Part shown: positions 1-8,425 of the stretch, piece after piece
Numbering within the stretch: the first letter of the stretch is position 1
Layout of the letters: each line of letters begins with the position of its first letter
From: Natroniella sulfidigena
Lineage (GTDB): Bacteria; Bacillota; Halanaerobiia; Halobacteroidales; Halobacteroidaceae
Assembly (NCBI RefSeq): GCF_023223645.1
Contig: NZ_JALKBY010000015.1
Span: 1 to 64,000 of the forward strand
DNA: 64,000 nt
Direction: 5' to 3'
Made by a program: the position numbers and the translations under genes
Notes under the pieces: model-generated
Database searches by the model: none
What the model was told of the DNA's origin: nothing
What the model saw: only the letters and a program-made list of their open reading frames with translations

Positions 1-18
1 TCTCAAGCGACATTTAAT

Positions 19-47
19 ATACTATCAAATTCGTTCTTATTTGTCAA
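19..47 (-). promoter_or_regulatory. Strong sigma-A promoter, proximal of a tandem pair
   Basis: On the minus strand there is a perfect -35 TTGACA (42-47), a 17-base spacer and a -10 TAGTAT (19-24). It reads out of the window to the left. With the similar promoter at 102-130 it forms a tandem pair about 83 bases apart, an arrangement typical of rRNA or tRNA operons. The transcribed gene is not in the window, so its identity is inference. Confidence 0.75.
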
Positions 48-101
48 GAACTTTTTTGAAATCTTTTTTGTCGCCAATCTTTTTCTGCGGCAACATCAAG
101 T

Positions 102-130
102 AGTATATCACCCTACTCTAAACTTGTCAA
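102..130 (-). promoter_or_regulatory. Strong sigma-A promoter, distal of a tandem pair
   Basis: Minus-strand TTGACA (125-130), 17-base spacer, TATACT (102-107). It points left and lies just upstream of the promoter at 19-47. Between the two, the transcript would carry two related GTTGCCGC / TTGGCGAC words, which looks like leader duplication. Confidence 0.75.
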
Positions 131-222
131 GAAAAGATTTAACTTTATAATTCTTTGTAGGTGTAGTTCTTATCTAAGTACTAATTATAGTAGTTTCCTA
201 TTTTATAATTAATATACATTTA

Positions 223-259
223 AATTAAACTGAGTTGCCTCCGGCAACTCAGTTTAATT
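223..259. repeat. Perfect 17-bp hairpin, first copy of a two-copy repeat
   Basis: A 17-base arm (223-239) containing CTGAGTTGCC is followed by loop TCC and its exact complement (243-259). A related hairpin with the same GTTGCCTCCGGCAAC core lies at 26630-26646. Both copies are followed by a similar tail, here at 311-345, containing CTCTAAAAAGCATA. The rest of 131-345 shows no gene. Confidence 0.6.
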
Positions 260-344
260 CTAAGATTTAGCTTAAGTAAAACCAACAAATACAAACTAGT
301 AAAAGTTATCCACAACCTCTAAAAAGCATAATCTCCTTAGTGAT

Positions 345-379
345 AAAAAAGTCTGTAACCTAATAAAAAGGCTACAGAC
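345..379 (-). terminator. Rho-independent terminator of ileS
   Basis: In the ileS transcript a 10-bp stem (GTCTGTAGCC with GGTTACAGAC, one G-U pair) is followed directly by a run of six U. It lies 24 bases after the ileS stop codon. Confidence 0.85.
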
Positions 380-402
380 TCCACAATATTACTCTTTCAT
401 CC

Positions 403-3189
403 TTACAAATTCTCAACTACTTCTAAACACTCAGCACAAATTTCTGAATGCTCTTCATCAGTACCAACTGTTTCACAGTAATGCCAGCAACGTTCACATT
501 TTTCACCAGGAGCTTGAGCTACCGCTACCTTGACTCCCGTTTCTTCACCGACATATAACTCATCTTCTTCAACTTCAGCACTAGGTTTTAGTACAGTTAA
601 TTTAGAAACAATAAATAATTCTGCTAAATCATCAAATTGGACTAAAAAATCATATAATTCCTGATCTGCATAAAGTTCTACTTGGGCATCTAAGGAATGT
701 CCTACAACTTTTTCATTCCGGGCCAACTCTAAAGCTTTAGAAGCATCTTTTCTCACCTCTAATAAGCGATCCCATTTCTCTTCTAAATCCTGATCTAGAT
801 AATCTTCCTTAACTTGTGGCCATTCTGCTAAGAATATACTTTCATCACCACTATTTTCAGGTAGATAACTCCATACCTCCTCTGCAGTATGAACCAATAC
901 AGGAGCAATTACCTTAATTAAAGTAGTTAAAATTTCATACATCGCTGTTTGAGCAGAACGTCGTACTGGATCATCTGCTTCTAAAGTATATAACCTATCC
1001 TTTAATACATCAAGATAGAAAGAACTCATCTCTACCGTACAGAAATTATGTACAGCATGATATAATCTATGATATTCGTAGGCTTCATAAGCTTCTTCTA
1101 CTTGTTTAAGCAACTTTTGTAATTTTAATAGAGTCCAACGATCAATTTCTGTCAATTCATCTTTACTTACTTTATCTTCTGCTGGATCAAAATCAGCTAA
1201 GTTACCTAGAATATAACGTGAAGTATTTCTGATTCGTCGATAAACCTCTGCATTTTCCTGCAAAATCTTATCAGAAACTCTGACATCCTCTTTAAAGTCA
1301 GAAGAAGCAACCCATAATCTTAAAATATCCGCTCCATACTGCTCAATAACATCCAATGGTGAAACAACATTACCTACTGACTTAGACATCTTCTTACCAT
1401 CTTTATCAAGTGTAAAACCATTAGTCACTACAGCTTTATATGGTGCTTCTCCTCTAGCAGCAATCGAAGTTAACAAAGATGAATTAAACCAACCTCGATA
1501 TTGATCAGTTCCTTCCAAATACAAGTCTGCTGGTCGCTCCAAAATATCATAATTCTCTAGTACTGCAGCATGACTTGCTCCTGAATCAAACCAAACATCC
1601 ATAATATCTGTTTCTTTATCAAATGTATCATTCCCACACTCATCACACTTAACAGAGTCAGGTAATATCTCACCAGCTTCTAATTCATACCAAGCCCCTG
1701 AACCTTGTTGAGCAAATAACTCCTTAACTGTTGCAAGCGATTTTTCAGTAATCAATGGCTCATCACAGTCTTGACAGTAAAAAATCGGAATAGGTACTCC
1801 CCAAACTCGTTGGCGAGAGATACACCAATCAGTTCGATCAGCAACCATATTCGTCATTCTTGCCTCTCCCCAATCAGGATACCAATCAACTTCCTTAATT
1901 GCCTGTAAAGTTTCATCTTTAATATCCTCAACAGAAGCAAACCACTGTTCAGTAGCTCTAAAGATAACAGGATCCTTACATCTCCAGCAATGAGGATAAG
2001 AATGATCAACAAAGCTTAAATCCATCAATAAATTATCTTCTTTTAATAAGTTTGTTACCTTAATATTGGCATCATCATAATACATTCCAGCAAACTCTTC
2101 ACCAGCTTCTTCAGTAAAATAACCTTGATCATTCATTGGAGCATAAACTTCAATATCATACTCTTGACAGACAACATAGTCATCATGTCCATGTCCAGGA
2201 GCTGTATGTACACAACCAGAACCTTGCTCTAATGTTACATGTTCTCCTAAAATCAATGGTGACTTTCGCTCATAAAATGGATGTTTACAACTAACTCCTT
2301 CTAATTCTTTCCCTTTAAATTCAGCAATAATTGTATAGTCTTCGATACCACAAATCTCCATCATGTCAGCTACTAGCTCTTTAGCAGCTACTAATCTATC
2401 ACCATCTGCTTCAACAATTACATACTCAAAATCTGGATGAATAGAAATTGCCATATTTGAAGGGATAGTCCAAGGAGTAGTCGTCCAAATTACAACATAA
2501 TCATCAGTAGTTAGCTCTTCTCCCCCTAACTCTTTTCCTTCTTCAACTGGAAACTTAACATAAATTGATGGGCCATTAATCTCTTCATATTCAATCTCTG
2601 CTTCTGCTAATGCAGTTCCACAACTTGTACACCAGTGTACTGGCTTTAACCCTTGATATAACAAACCTTTTAGTGCCATCTTACCAAAGACATCAATCTG
2701 TTTAGCTTCATACTCCGGCTCTAATGTAATGTATGGATTATCCCATTCACCCCAAATCCCTAATCTCTTAAACTGTTCTTTCTGTCTTTCTACATATTTT
2801 AGGGCATAGTCTTTACACTTTTCTCGTAATTCTATTGTTGTTAACTCTTTTCTTTCTTCTCCTAACTCTTTAGTTACTTTATGCTCAATCGGTAACCCAT
2901 GTGTATCCCAGCCAGGAATATAAGGAGCTTGAAATCCTTTTAAATGATTATATCTAGTAATAATATCTTTTAAAATCTTATTTAACGCATGTCCGATATG
3001 AATATCTCCATTAGCATACGGAGGGCCATCATGTAAAATAAACTTTTCAGCACCTTCTCTTTTTTCTAATGCTTTTTCATAAATGCTATTTTCGTTCCAA
3101 AATTGCTGAAAGTTTGGTTCTCTTTCAGATAAGTTGGCCCGCATAGGAAATTCATTATTAGGTAGATTCAACGTATCTTTATAATTCAT
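403..3189 (-). CDS. ileS: Isoleucyl-tRNA synthetase
   Basis: A class I aminoacyl-tRNA synthetase that charges tRNA-Ile in the cytoplasm. At 928 residues it has the normal bacterial length. The HIGH signature is at residues 64-67 and KMSKS is near residue 596. The large editing insertion lies between them. Two Cys pairs close the C-terminus (CERCWHYC and CAEC), the zinc-binding end of this family. The ATG start is preceded by an AAGGAGTG-type ribosome site. It is a single-gene transcription unit with a T-box leader upstream (3305-3590), a sigma-A promoter (3596-3624) and its own terminator, so it should be induced when tRNA-Ile is uncharged. Confidence 0.98.
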   Translation of the reverse strand: MNYKDTLNLPNNEFPMRANLSEREPNFQQFWNENSIYEKALEKREGAEKFILHDGPPYANGDIHIGHALNKILKDIITRYNHLKGFQAPYIPGWDTHGLPIEHKVTKELGEERKELTTIELREKCKDYALKYVERQKEQFKRLGIWGEWDNPYITLEPEYEAKQIDVFGKMALKGLLYQGLKPVHWCTSCGTALAEAEIEYEEINGPSIYVKFPVEEGKELGGEELTTDDYVVIWTTTPWTIPSNMAISIHPDFEYVIVEADGDRLVAAKELVADMMEICGIEDYTIIAEFKGKELEGVSCKHPFYERKSPLILGEHVTLEQGSGCVHTAPGHGHDDYVVCQEYDIEVYAPMNDQGYFTEEAGEEFAGMYYDDANIKVTNLLKEDNLLMDLSFVDHSYPHCWRCKDPVIFRATEQWFASVEDIKDETLQAIKEVDWYPDWGEARMTNMVADRTDWCISRQRVWGVPIPIFYCQDCDEPLITEKSLATVKELFAQQGSGAWYELEAGEILPDSVKCDECGNDTFDKETDIMDVWFDSGASHAAVLENYDILERPADLYLEGTDQYRGWFNSSLLTSIAARGEAPYKAVVTNGFTLDKDGKKMSKSVGNVVSPLDVIEQYGADILRLWVASSDFKEDVRVSDKILQENAEVYRRIRNTSRYILGNLADFDPAEDKVSKDELTEIDRWTLLKLQKLLKQVEEAYEAYEYHRLYHAVHNFCTVEMSSFYLDVLKDRLYTLEADDPVRRSAQTAMYEILTTLIKVIAPVLVHTAEEVWSYLPENSGDESIFLAEWPQVKEDYLDQDLEEKWDRLLEVRKDASKALELARNEKVVGHSLDAQVELYADQELYDFLVQFDDLAELFIVSKLTVLKPSAEVEEDELYVGEETGVKVAVAQAPGEKCERCWHYCETVGTDEEHSEICAECLEVVENL

Positions 3190-3222
3190 TTTTTAACACT
3201 CCTTCTTTTATAATTTAAATTT

Positions 3223-3306
3223 CGTGGTTTATAGTGAATAGGGATAGCTAAATCCAAAAGCTTTTAAACTTACTCTTAACTGTCAATTATCCACTATCAA
3301 CTATGC
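3223..3306. repeat. Degenerate family-A intergenic repeat
   Basis: The arms (TTTATAGTGAATAGG near 3228; CTGTCAATTATCCACTATCAACTATGCAC near 3280) resemble, loosely and in inverted orientation, the AGTTTACAGTTGACAGTT-type arms of the clearer repeats at 5712, 23078 and 51828. It sits between the T-box terminator and ileS. Confidence 0.35.
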
Positions 3307-3590
3307 ACTAATAAAAAAAACCCTCACCCCACTAAGGGACGAGAGTAAACTCGCGATACCACCCAACTTAATATATTAAGTAGCTATTAATCTATAGCTA
3401 AACTCTTATATATTCACTCAATTTAAATAACGGCTACTACCGATTTCTTCTACTATCATTTCAAAGAAACAGCTAAGAGATGATCTTCAGTAAAGTTTCT
3501 ATTCCTAGGCTTCCACCATCCCTAGTTCGCTATAATTTCCACTCTACTTACTTTTCCCTATTCTCGCTTTTAAAACAGTATTTAATTCAT
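3305..3590 (-). promoter_or_regulatory. T-box leader controlling ileS (specifier AUC)
   Basis: The minus strand carries the conserved T-box antiterminator word GGGTGGTATCGCG (3352-3364). Downstream is a competing terminator stem (3321-3345) with a U run (3311-3320). Upstream are the stem I landmarks: an AAAGTA element and CTAGGGATGGTGGAAGCCTAG-like sequence. In the specifier region GAAGATCATCTC offers the isoleucine codon AUC, matching the downstream gene. Uncharged tRNA-Ile should stabilise the antiterminator and allow ileS transcription. Confidence 0.93.
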
Positions 3591-3595
3591 AAATC

Positions 3596-3624
3596 ATTAT
3601 AATATACTTATTTTCTTTCGTCAA
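3596..3624 (-). promoter_or_regulatory. Sigma-A promoter of the T-box/ileS transcript
   Basis: Minus strand TTGACG (3619-3624), 17-base spacer, consensus TATAAT (3596-3601), directly upstream of the T-box leader and downstream of the mtnN stop codon. Confidence 0.85.
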
Positions 3625-3631
3625 CTACTAT

Positions 3632-4333
3632 TTATAATCTTTTTAAGATCTCAGTTATCATCTTATAGGAATTATTCGCAGCAAATTCAACAAACTCATC
3701 AAAGGACATATCGGCTTCTTCATCTGCCTTATCAGAGATAGATCTAATTATCACAAATGGAGTATCATTTAAGTAAGCTACTTGGCCTACTGCAGCCCCT
3801 TCCATCTCGGTACATTGTCCGGCAAATGTTTCTCTCAACCACTCCACTTTCTTCTCATCTGAAATAAATTGATCACCAGATAATATCCTACCTGTAATAA
3901 CCTCAATCGCTTCCGTTTGGGCCAACTCTTCTCCAATCTCTTTAGCCATTGTAACCAACTTTTCATCAGCCTTAAAAGCTACTTGGTCTAATTCAGGAAT
4001 CTCTCCATAATCTCTACCAAAAGCTGTAATATCAACATCATGTTGAACAACATCTGTTGAAATTATAATATCCCCCATATCAAGATCTCTATCAATAGCA
4101 CCAGCTACTCCTGTAAATAAAACTGCCTCTACTGCAAAATTATCGAGCAAAATTTGAGAACAAACAGCTGCATTAACCTTACCAATCCCACTGCGAACCA
4201 CAACAACTTCCTTACCAAGTAATGTCCCAGAATAAAACTCCATATTGGCCTTTATTAGTTTATCCTCAATCTCCATTTCTTTCTTTAATAACTCAACCTC
4301 TACATCCATCGCCCCAATTATTCCAAATTTCAT
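3632..4333 (-). CDS. mtnN: 5'-methylthioadenosine/S-adenosylhomocysteine nucleosidase
   Basis: Hydrolyses MTA and SAH, the by-products of SAM-dependent reactions, to adenine and the thio-ribose. At 233 residues it fits the MtnN/Pfs family. Visible family motifs are MKFGIIGAMDVEVELL at the N-terminus, SGIGKVNAA, FTGVAGA, the substrate-binding TEMEGAAVGQVAY near residue 175, and SDKAD carrying the catalytic Asp near residue 200. A SAM-recycling enzyme fits a window with three radical SAM proteins, but that is context only. It lies downstream of divIVA (63-base gap) and may be co-transcribed with it. Confidence 0.95.
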   Translation of the reverse strand: MKFGIIGAMDVEVELLKKEMEIEDKLIKANMEFYSGTLLGKEVVVVRSGIGKVNAAVCSQILLDNFAVEAVLFTGVAGAIDRDLDMGDIIISTDVVQHDVDITAFGRDYGEIPELDQVAFKADEKLVTMAKEIGEELAQTEAIEVITGRILSGDQFISDEKKVEWLRETFAGQCTEMEGAAVGQVAYLNDTPFVIIRSISDKADEEADMSFDEFVEFAANNSYKMITEILKRL

Positions 4334-4396
4334 TCTACTCCCCTACCTTCAAATTCTATAAATGTATTATTTTATTATGTATTAACTAGCTGCTTT

Positions 4397-4891
4397 TTAT
4401 TCACTAGTCTCAAAATCAATCTCTTCTTTGATCTGTTCTAGGCCAGCCTGTTGATCTAACATTTCTAAATGAGATTTTAATAATGTTTTAAACTTGATCT
4501 TAAATAATCTTTCCTGTTCAATTAATTCTCTATATTGTTGATACTTCTTTTCAGCCTTACTTTTTGCTTCCTCTTTTATCTTTTTAGCCTCTAATCTAGC
4601 CTCTTCTAAGATTAAATCAGCCTCTTTTTCAGCTTCAGTCTTTCTATTCTCTATAGTCTGTTGTGCTTTATCTATAGTTTCGTGTAGCTTCTTATCCTTT
4701 TCTTGATACTCCTCAATCTCTGTTTCTAACTTCTTTACTTTCAGCTTTAAAGAATTCTTTTCATTCAACACCTCTTCATAATAGGCAGCCACCAAATCCA
4801 AAAAATCATCAACTTCTTGTTGGTCATATGAAAAAATAGAAAAAGTTTTATCAAACTCTTTATTATAAATATCTGCTGGAGTCAAAGACAT
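4397..4891 (-). CDS. divIVA: DivIVA-domain cell-division/pole protein
   Basis: The first 35 residues match the DivIVA membrane-binding head (LTPADIYNKEF, then SYDQQEVDDFLD). The rest to about residue 140 is a long Lys/Glu-rich coiled coil with repeated EAEKEAD and EARLEAKK heptads. DivIVA proteins recognise curved membrane at poles and septa and recruit partners in division and sporulation. The 164-residue length is usual. It follows the ylmH-like gene by 13 bases, as in the classic Firmicute ylm division cluster, which includes sepF and yggT seen just upstream. Confidence 0.9.
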   Translation of the reverse strand: MSLTPADIYNKEFDKTFSIFSYDQQEVDDFLDLVAAYYEEVLNEKNSLKLKVKKLETEIEEYQEKDKKLHETIDKAQQTIENRKTEAEKEADLILEEARLEAKKIKEEAKSKAEKKYQQYRELIEQERLFKIKFKTLLKSHLEMLDQQAGLEQIKEEIDFETSE

Positions 4892-4904
4892 TGTACTCCC
4901 CCCT

Positions 4905-5693
4905 TTAAATATATCTTATTAATCTTACTTTAATTCTTCCTTTCTTAGATTGACCTAATAACTCATCGATCTCTACTCTTCCTCGCCCCCGAATAGAAAT
5001 AATATCATCTTGATCTAAAAAACAAGCTGGATCAGTAATAACTTTCCAATTAACCTTTACTTTCCCACTTTCAATCTCACTGCTCATCTTATTACGAGAA
5101 GTAGAAAAACCAGAGCTAGCAACCGAATCCAAACGTAAAGATGGTACTGTATCTCTAATCTCTTTTACCCGTTCTGGTTCAATATGTAATTGTTCAAAGG
5201 ATATCGTTTCAAGTTCAACACCTATTTGATGAACTTGATCAAGATTAAGCAGTAGATATTCCTCCATCTCTTGGGCAATAATAGCTTGGCAACCTTGCTG
5301 ATACAAAACTAGATCTCCAACCATCTCCCTTTTAATCCCTGTTCCTAAAATCGCTCCTAAAAAATCTCGGTGACTAACCTGCTGAAACTTAAACTGCCCA
5401 GTAATATTTAATAGTTTAATCGGTGATTCAACCAGATCCTTAATATAATAATCAGGCATTACAGCTAACCTCTTCCGTTCAGCCCGTTTATAACCACCAT
5501 ATTCTAGATACTTAAGATCAGCTATCTGTTCTAAAATCGGTCGGGCCAAATAGAGACAATGAGGATTTAAAAAGTTAGTATACATAGGTTGATGTCTCTG
5601 TAAGGCTAATTCTACTTTATCTAAAATTTGATCCAGAACTAATTTTTCTTCTTGTTCATTTATATGGGCCAACAACCGTTCCTTATCCAGCAT
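4905..5693 (-). CDS. ylmH: YlmH-type S4-domain RNA-binding protein
   Basis: A 262-residue protein of the YlmH family. The N-terminal two thirds hold the YlmH-specific domain, including RPILEQIADLKYLEYGGY and AERKRLAVMP. The C-terminal 70 residues form an S4 RNA-binding domain (SSGFSTSRNKMSSEIESGKV, then DIISIRGRGRVEI). YlmH binds the ribosome/peptidyl-tRNA and is implicated in rescue of stalled large subunits; its genomic link to division genes is long standing. I prefer the second ATG (5693), seven bases after AGGAG. A repeat-filled gap of about 280 bases separates it from the yggT homologue. Confidence 0.9.
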   Translation of the reverse strand: MLDKERLLAHINEQEEKLVLDQILDKVELALQRHQPMYTNFLNPHCLYLARPILEQIADLKYLEYGGYKRAERKRLAVMPDYYIKDLVESPIKLLNITGQFKFQQVSHRDFLGAILGTGIKREMVGDLVLYQQGCQAIIAQEMEEYLLLNLDQVHQIGVELETISFEQLHIEPERVKEIRDTVPSLRLDSVASSGFSTSRNKMSSEIESGKVKVNWKVITDPACFLDQDDIISIRGRGRVEIDELLGQSKKGRIKVRLIRYI

Positions 5694-5711
5694 CATATCA
5701 CTCCTAAAACT

Positions 5712-5970
5712 AAATATCAGTGTACAGTTTACGGTTTACAGTTGACGGTTAAAAACCTTAAAATCAAAACCACTCTAAACATAGATATAAGGATTTTTAA
5801 AACTCTTAAGCATTTAAGCTCTTGGTCTTATCCTTCGGATTCCTTGAACCTTTCGTGATGAAAAAATCCCCTCTTAGATTTTTTCTATCCTTACAGGTCT
5901 TTATCAAGACCCTCCATGAAACCCACAAAAATCGTATCAACTGCAAACTGTTCACTGTCAACTGTAAACT
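5712..5970. repeat. Family-A palindromic intergenic repeat (copy A1)
   Basis: The ends are inverted: GTGTACAGTTTACGGTTTAC at the left and CTGTCAACTGTAAACTATAT at the right. The interior contains TTCGTGATGAAAAAATCC and TAGATTTTTTCTATC, also seen in copy A2 at 23078-23270. Copy A3 is at 51828-52041. No protein reading frame is convincing here. It may form a long hairpin in the ylmH-yggT mRNA. Confidence 0.7.
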
Positions 5971-5973
5971 ATA

Positions 5974-6258
5974 TTATAACACCGCCCACAACAACTGAAT
6001 TACACCACCTCTAATAATCCGTAAAACTATAAAGGCAATAATTGGAGAAATATCAATCCCTGGCAGAGGAAATAACTGCCTCATTGGCCCTAAAACAGGC
6101 TCCGTAGTCCGATAAACAAAATTTAAAAGATCTCTCATGAATTGATGATGAGTCGGTGGCTGTACCCAAGAAGCTACAATTCTAGCTATAATAAGCCAAT
6201 TATAGATCCTGAATGCTCCATCGACAAGTCTAATTAACCAAAATCTCACAACTTTCAC
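5974..6258 (-). CDS. YggT family membrane protein
   Basis: A 94-residue integral membrane protein of the YggT/YlmG family. The hydrophobic segments lie near residues 5-32 and 62-92, with the family motif WVQPPTHHQFMRDLLNFVYRTTEP between them and PLPGIDISPIIAF before the second. Members are linked to division or membrane-complex assembly and, in plants, to nucleoid partition; the bacterial biochemistry is unsettled. Its start overlaps the proC stop by 4 bases (ATGA), so the two are translationally coupled in the division operon. Confidence 0.9.
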   Translation of the reverse strand: MKVVRFWLIRLVDGAFRIYNWLIIARIVASWVQPPTHHQFMRDLLNFVYRTTEPVLGPMRQLFPLPGIDISPIIAFIVLRIIRGGVIQLLWAVL

Positions 6259-7070
6259 TCCTTTCTTAGTTCTTCTGCTTTATCTGTTGCTGTTGCTACT
6301 GCTTCATAAATAACAGATCTAAACCCATCCTTTTCTAACTGTCGCAAAGCAGCTATTGTAGTTCCTCCTGGTGAAGTAACCATATCCTTTAGCTGAGCTG
6401 GATGCTTTTCTAACTCAACAACCATCTTAGCTGCACCAATCAAAGTCTGTAATGCTAAATCACTAGCATCCTCCCTAGCTAACCCAACATTAACTCCTGC
6501 ATCGGTTAATGCTTCAATAAATAAATAGACATAGGCTGGCCCGCTGCCACTTAAACCTGTCACTGCATCCATTAAATCTTCTTCTATTCCGATTACAACT
6601 CCTGTTGCAGAAAATATTTTTTCCACTAACTTACCATCTTCAGCACTAGCTGCTTCTCCTAAAGCATAAGCTGTAGCCCCTTCTCCAATTAATGCAGGAG
6701 TATTGGGCATTAATCTAATTACTGGAACTTCATTCTTTAAATGACACTCAATATCTTCAATTTTTATTCCCGCAGCAATAGAAAAGACCTTTTGCTCTCC
6801 TTTAATTTCAACATCTAAAGAAGTTAATACCTTAGCTATCACCTTAGGTTTAACTGCTAAAATAATATAATCAACATTACTGACCAACTCATTATTATTA
6901 TCTGTTAGTTGTACTCCATACTCTTGCTCCAACTCTGTTAATCTTCTCTTTTTTAAATCGCTAATATAAATCTGTTCTGCTGAAACTAACTCCGCTTCCA
7001 AAACTCCCGTAATCAAAGCTTCCGCCATTGCTCCAGCACCAATAAAACCAATCTTTTTATCCACTAGCAT
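6255..7070 (-). CDS. proC: Pyrroline-5-carboxylate reductase
   Basis: Catalyses the last step of proline synthesis, NAD(P)H-dependent reduction of pyrroline-5-carboxylate. The 271-residue protein begins with the Rossmann motif IGFIGAGAMAEALITG and carries the ProC signature LSGSGPAYVYLFIEAL near residue 170 and SPGGTTIAALRQLEKDG near 235. It lies inside the sepF-yggT division cluster, a common arrangement in Firmicutes and many other bacteria, and overlaps the end of sepF by 14 bases. Proline is also a compatible solute, but no special salt-regulation signal is visible. Confidence 0.97.
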   Translation of the reverse strand: MLVDKKIGFIGAGAMAEALITGVLEAELVSAEQIYISDLKKRRLTELEQEYGVQLTDNNNELVSNVDYIILAVKPKVIAKVLTSLDVEIKGEQKVFSIAAGIKIEDIECHLKNEVPVIRLMPNTPALIGEGATAYALGEAASAEDGKLVEKIFSATGVVIGIEEDLMDAVTGLSGSGPAYVYLFIEALTDAGVNVGLAREDASDLALQTLIGAAKMVVELEKHPAQLKDMVTSPGGTTIAALRQLEKDGFRSVIYEAVATATDKAEELRKE

Positions 7071-7536
7071 TCGCCCTCTCCTTTTCCTTAACTAATGATA
7101 AATTTTCAACATCAGAATCATTATCTTCTTTAATTCCATAACTTATTGTAACAGATTTAGGAGTAAATAAAAAGATATCCTCCCCTACTTTTTCTAAATT
7201 ACCATCCAAAGCATAAGAAGTTCCACTTACAAAATCAATAATTTTTGTCGCTAAACGACGCTTGACCTCCGTTAGATTAACAACTACTAAATGGCCTGCT
7301 TTCAATTTATCTGCTATTGTCTGTGCTTCCTCAAAGGATGTTGGCTGTACAATATCAATACTTTCACCATTACAATTTTGAGCTAAAGAAGCTGTCTGCA
7401 AAGAAAATCTATTTTCTGGCTCCTCTATGTTTTCTGAATCCTCTGTCACAGTAGAATTATCAACTTGCTCTTTCGGGGCTGATGGTACCTCAGATTCTAA
7501 AGAAAATAACTCAGTTACTTTTTCTATTAAACTCAT
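7057..7536 (-). CDS. sepF: Cell division protein SepF
   Basis: SepF anchors FtsZ to the membrane and organises the septal ring. The N-terminal amphipathic helix ([13 protein letters not shown]) is the membrane-targeting part. Residues 15-55 are an acidic, probably disordered linker. The core SepF fold includes VQPTSFEEAQTIADKLKAG, VVVNLTEVKRRLATKIIDF and YALDGNLEKVGEDIFLFTP, ending near residue 130. The 159-residue length is typical. It overlaps both yggS (4 bases, ATGA) and proC (14 bases). Confidence 0.95.
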   Translation of the reverse strand: MSLIEKVTELFSLESEVPSAPKEQVDNSTVTEDSENIEEPENRFSLQTASLAQNCNGESIDIVQPTSFEEAQTIADKLKAGHLVVVNLTEVKRRLATKIIDFVSGTSYALDGNLEKVGEDIFLFTPKSVTISYGIKEDNDSDVENLSLVKEKERANASG

Positions 7537-8234
7537 TTATTATAATTTCTAGGGCCAAAGATCGCTGAACCGACCCTAACAATAGTAGCTCCTTCCTCAA
7601 TTGCTACTTCTAAATCATTGCTCATCCCCATTGATAACTCTTTCATTTCAACCCCAGGTATCTTCTCAGCCTCTATCTTAACAGCAAGCTCTCTTAACTT
7701 CCGAAAGTAAGGTCTTACTTCCTCTGGATCATCTACATAAGGAGCAATCGTCATCAACCCCTTAACCTTCATATATTCAAAAGAAGAAACTTCAGTTAAA
7801 AAATCAATAACCTCTTCACTCATAAGACCATATTTATTTTCATCTTCTGCAACATTAACCTGTATTAAAACATTCATCTGTCTATCTTCCATGTTGGCCC
7901 TTTTATTAATCTTTTTAGCTAACCTCAAACTATCAACTGAATGAATTAGCTTACATTTATCCATTCTTGCTAGATACTTAACTTTATTTCGTTGCAAATG
8001 ACCGATCATATGCCAATTAATCTCCTGTTCGAAACTATCATACTTATCTCTTAATTCTTGAACTCGACTCTCACCAAAATCTAAGATTCCCTCATCCAAT
8101 ACATCTTTTATTTTATCTAAACTTTGTTTTTTAGAAACAGCAACTAATTTTATCTCATCAGGATTACGTCCTGCTCTACTAGCAGCAACCTCAATCTTTT
8201 CTCTTATTTGATCTAATCTTTGTTTGACAGTCAT
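7533..8234 (-). CDS. YggS/PLPBP family PLP homeostasis protein
   Basis: A PLP-binding single-barrel protein that buffers intracellular pyridoxal phosphate and affects amino-acid metabolism. Family motifs are LVAVSKKQ with the PLP lysine near residue 35, [26 protein letters not shown], and the C-terminal [22 protein letters not shown] phosphate-binding region. I set the start at the ATG at 8234, nine bases after a GGAGG site; a TTG two codons earlier is less likely. It is the first gene of the yggS-sepF-proC-yggT run. Confidence 0.95.
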   Translation of the reverse strand: MTVKQRLDQIREKIEVAASRAGRNPDEIKLVAVSKKQSLDKIKDVLDEGILDFGESRVQELRDKYDSFEQEINWHMIGHLQRNKVKYLARMDKCKLIHSVDSLRLAKKINKRANMEDRQMNVLIQVNVAEDENKYGLMSEEVIDFLTEVSSFEYMKVKGLMTIAPYVDDPEEVRPYFRKLRELAVKIEAEKIPGVEMKELSMGMSNDLEVAIEEGATIVRVGSAIFGPRNYNK

Positions 8235-8285
8235 TATCAATTACCTCCTCCATTATTATTTCTCTAAATACGATTATTCACCTGC

Positions 8286-8315
8286 AAAAAATACACCTTA
8301 TAAGGTGTATTTTTT
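8286..8315. terminator. Bidirectional hairpin terminator after phoH
   Basis: A near-perfect palindrome (AAAAAATACACCTTA with TAAGGTGTATTTTTT) gives a stem with a U run on either strand. It lies between phoH and yggS and should end phoH transcription. Confidence 0.8.
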
Positions 8316-8340
8316 GATTAAACAGTTATATTATTATAAA

Positions 8341-8425
8341 TTAAGGTTAAGTATGAGGTTAAGTTTGAGTAAATCATAAAAAAACAAGGGTTTAGCTCTT
8401 ACTTAAACTTAGACTTAACCTCTAT
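8341..8425. repeat. Family-B intergenic repeat (copy B1)
   Basis: An imperfect inverted repeat built of AGGTTAAGT and ACTTAAACTTAGACTTAACC words, related to copies at 10789, 28197, 46775 and 58016. The right end abuts the phoH stop codon (8422-8424). Confidence 0.65.
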
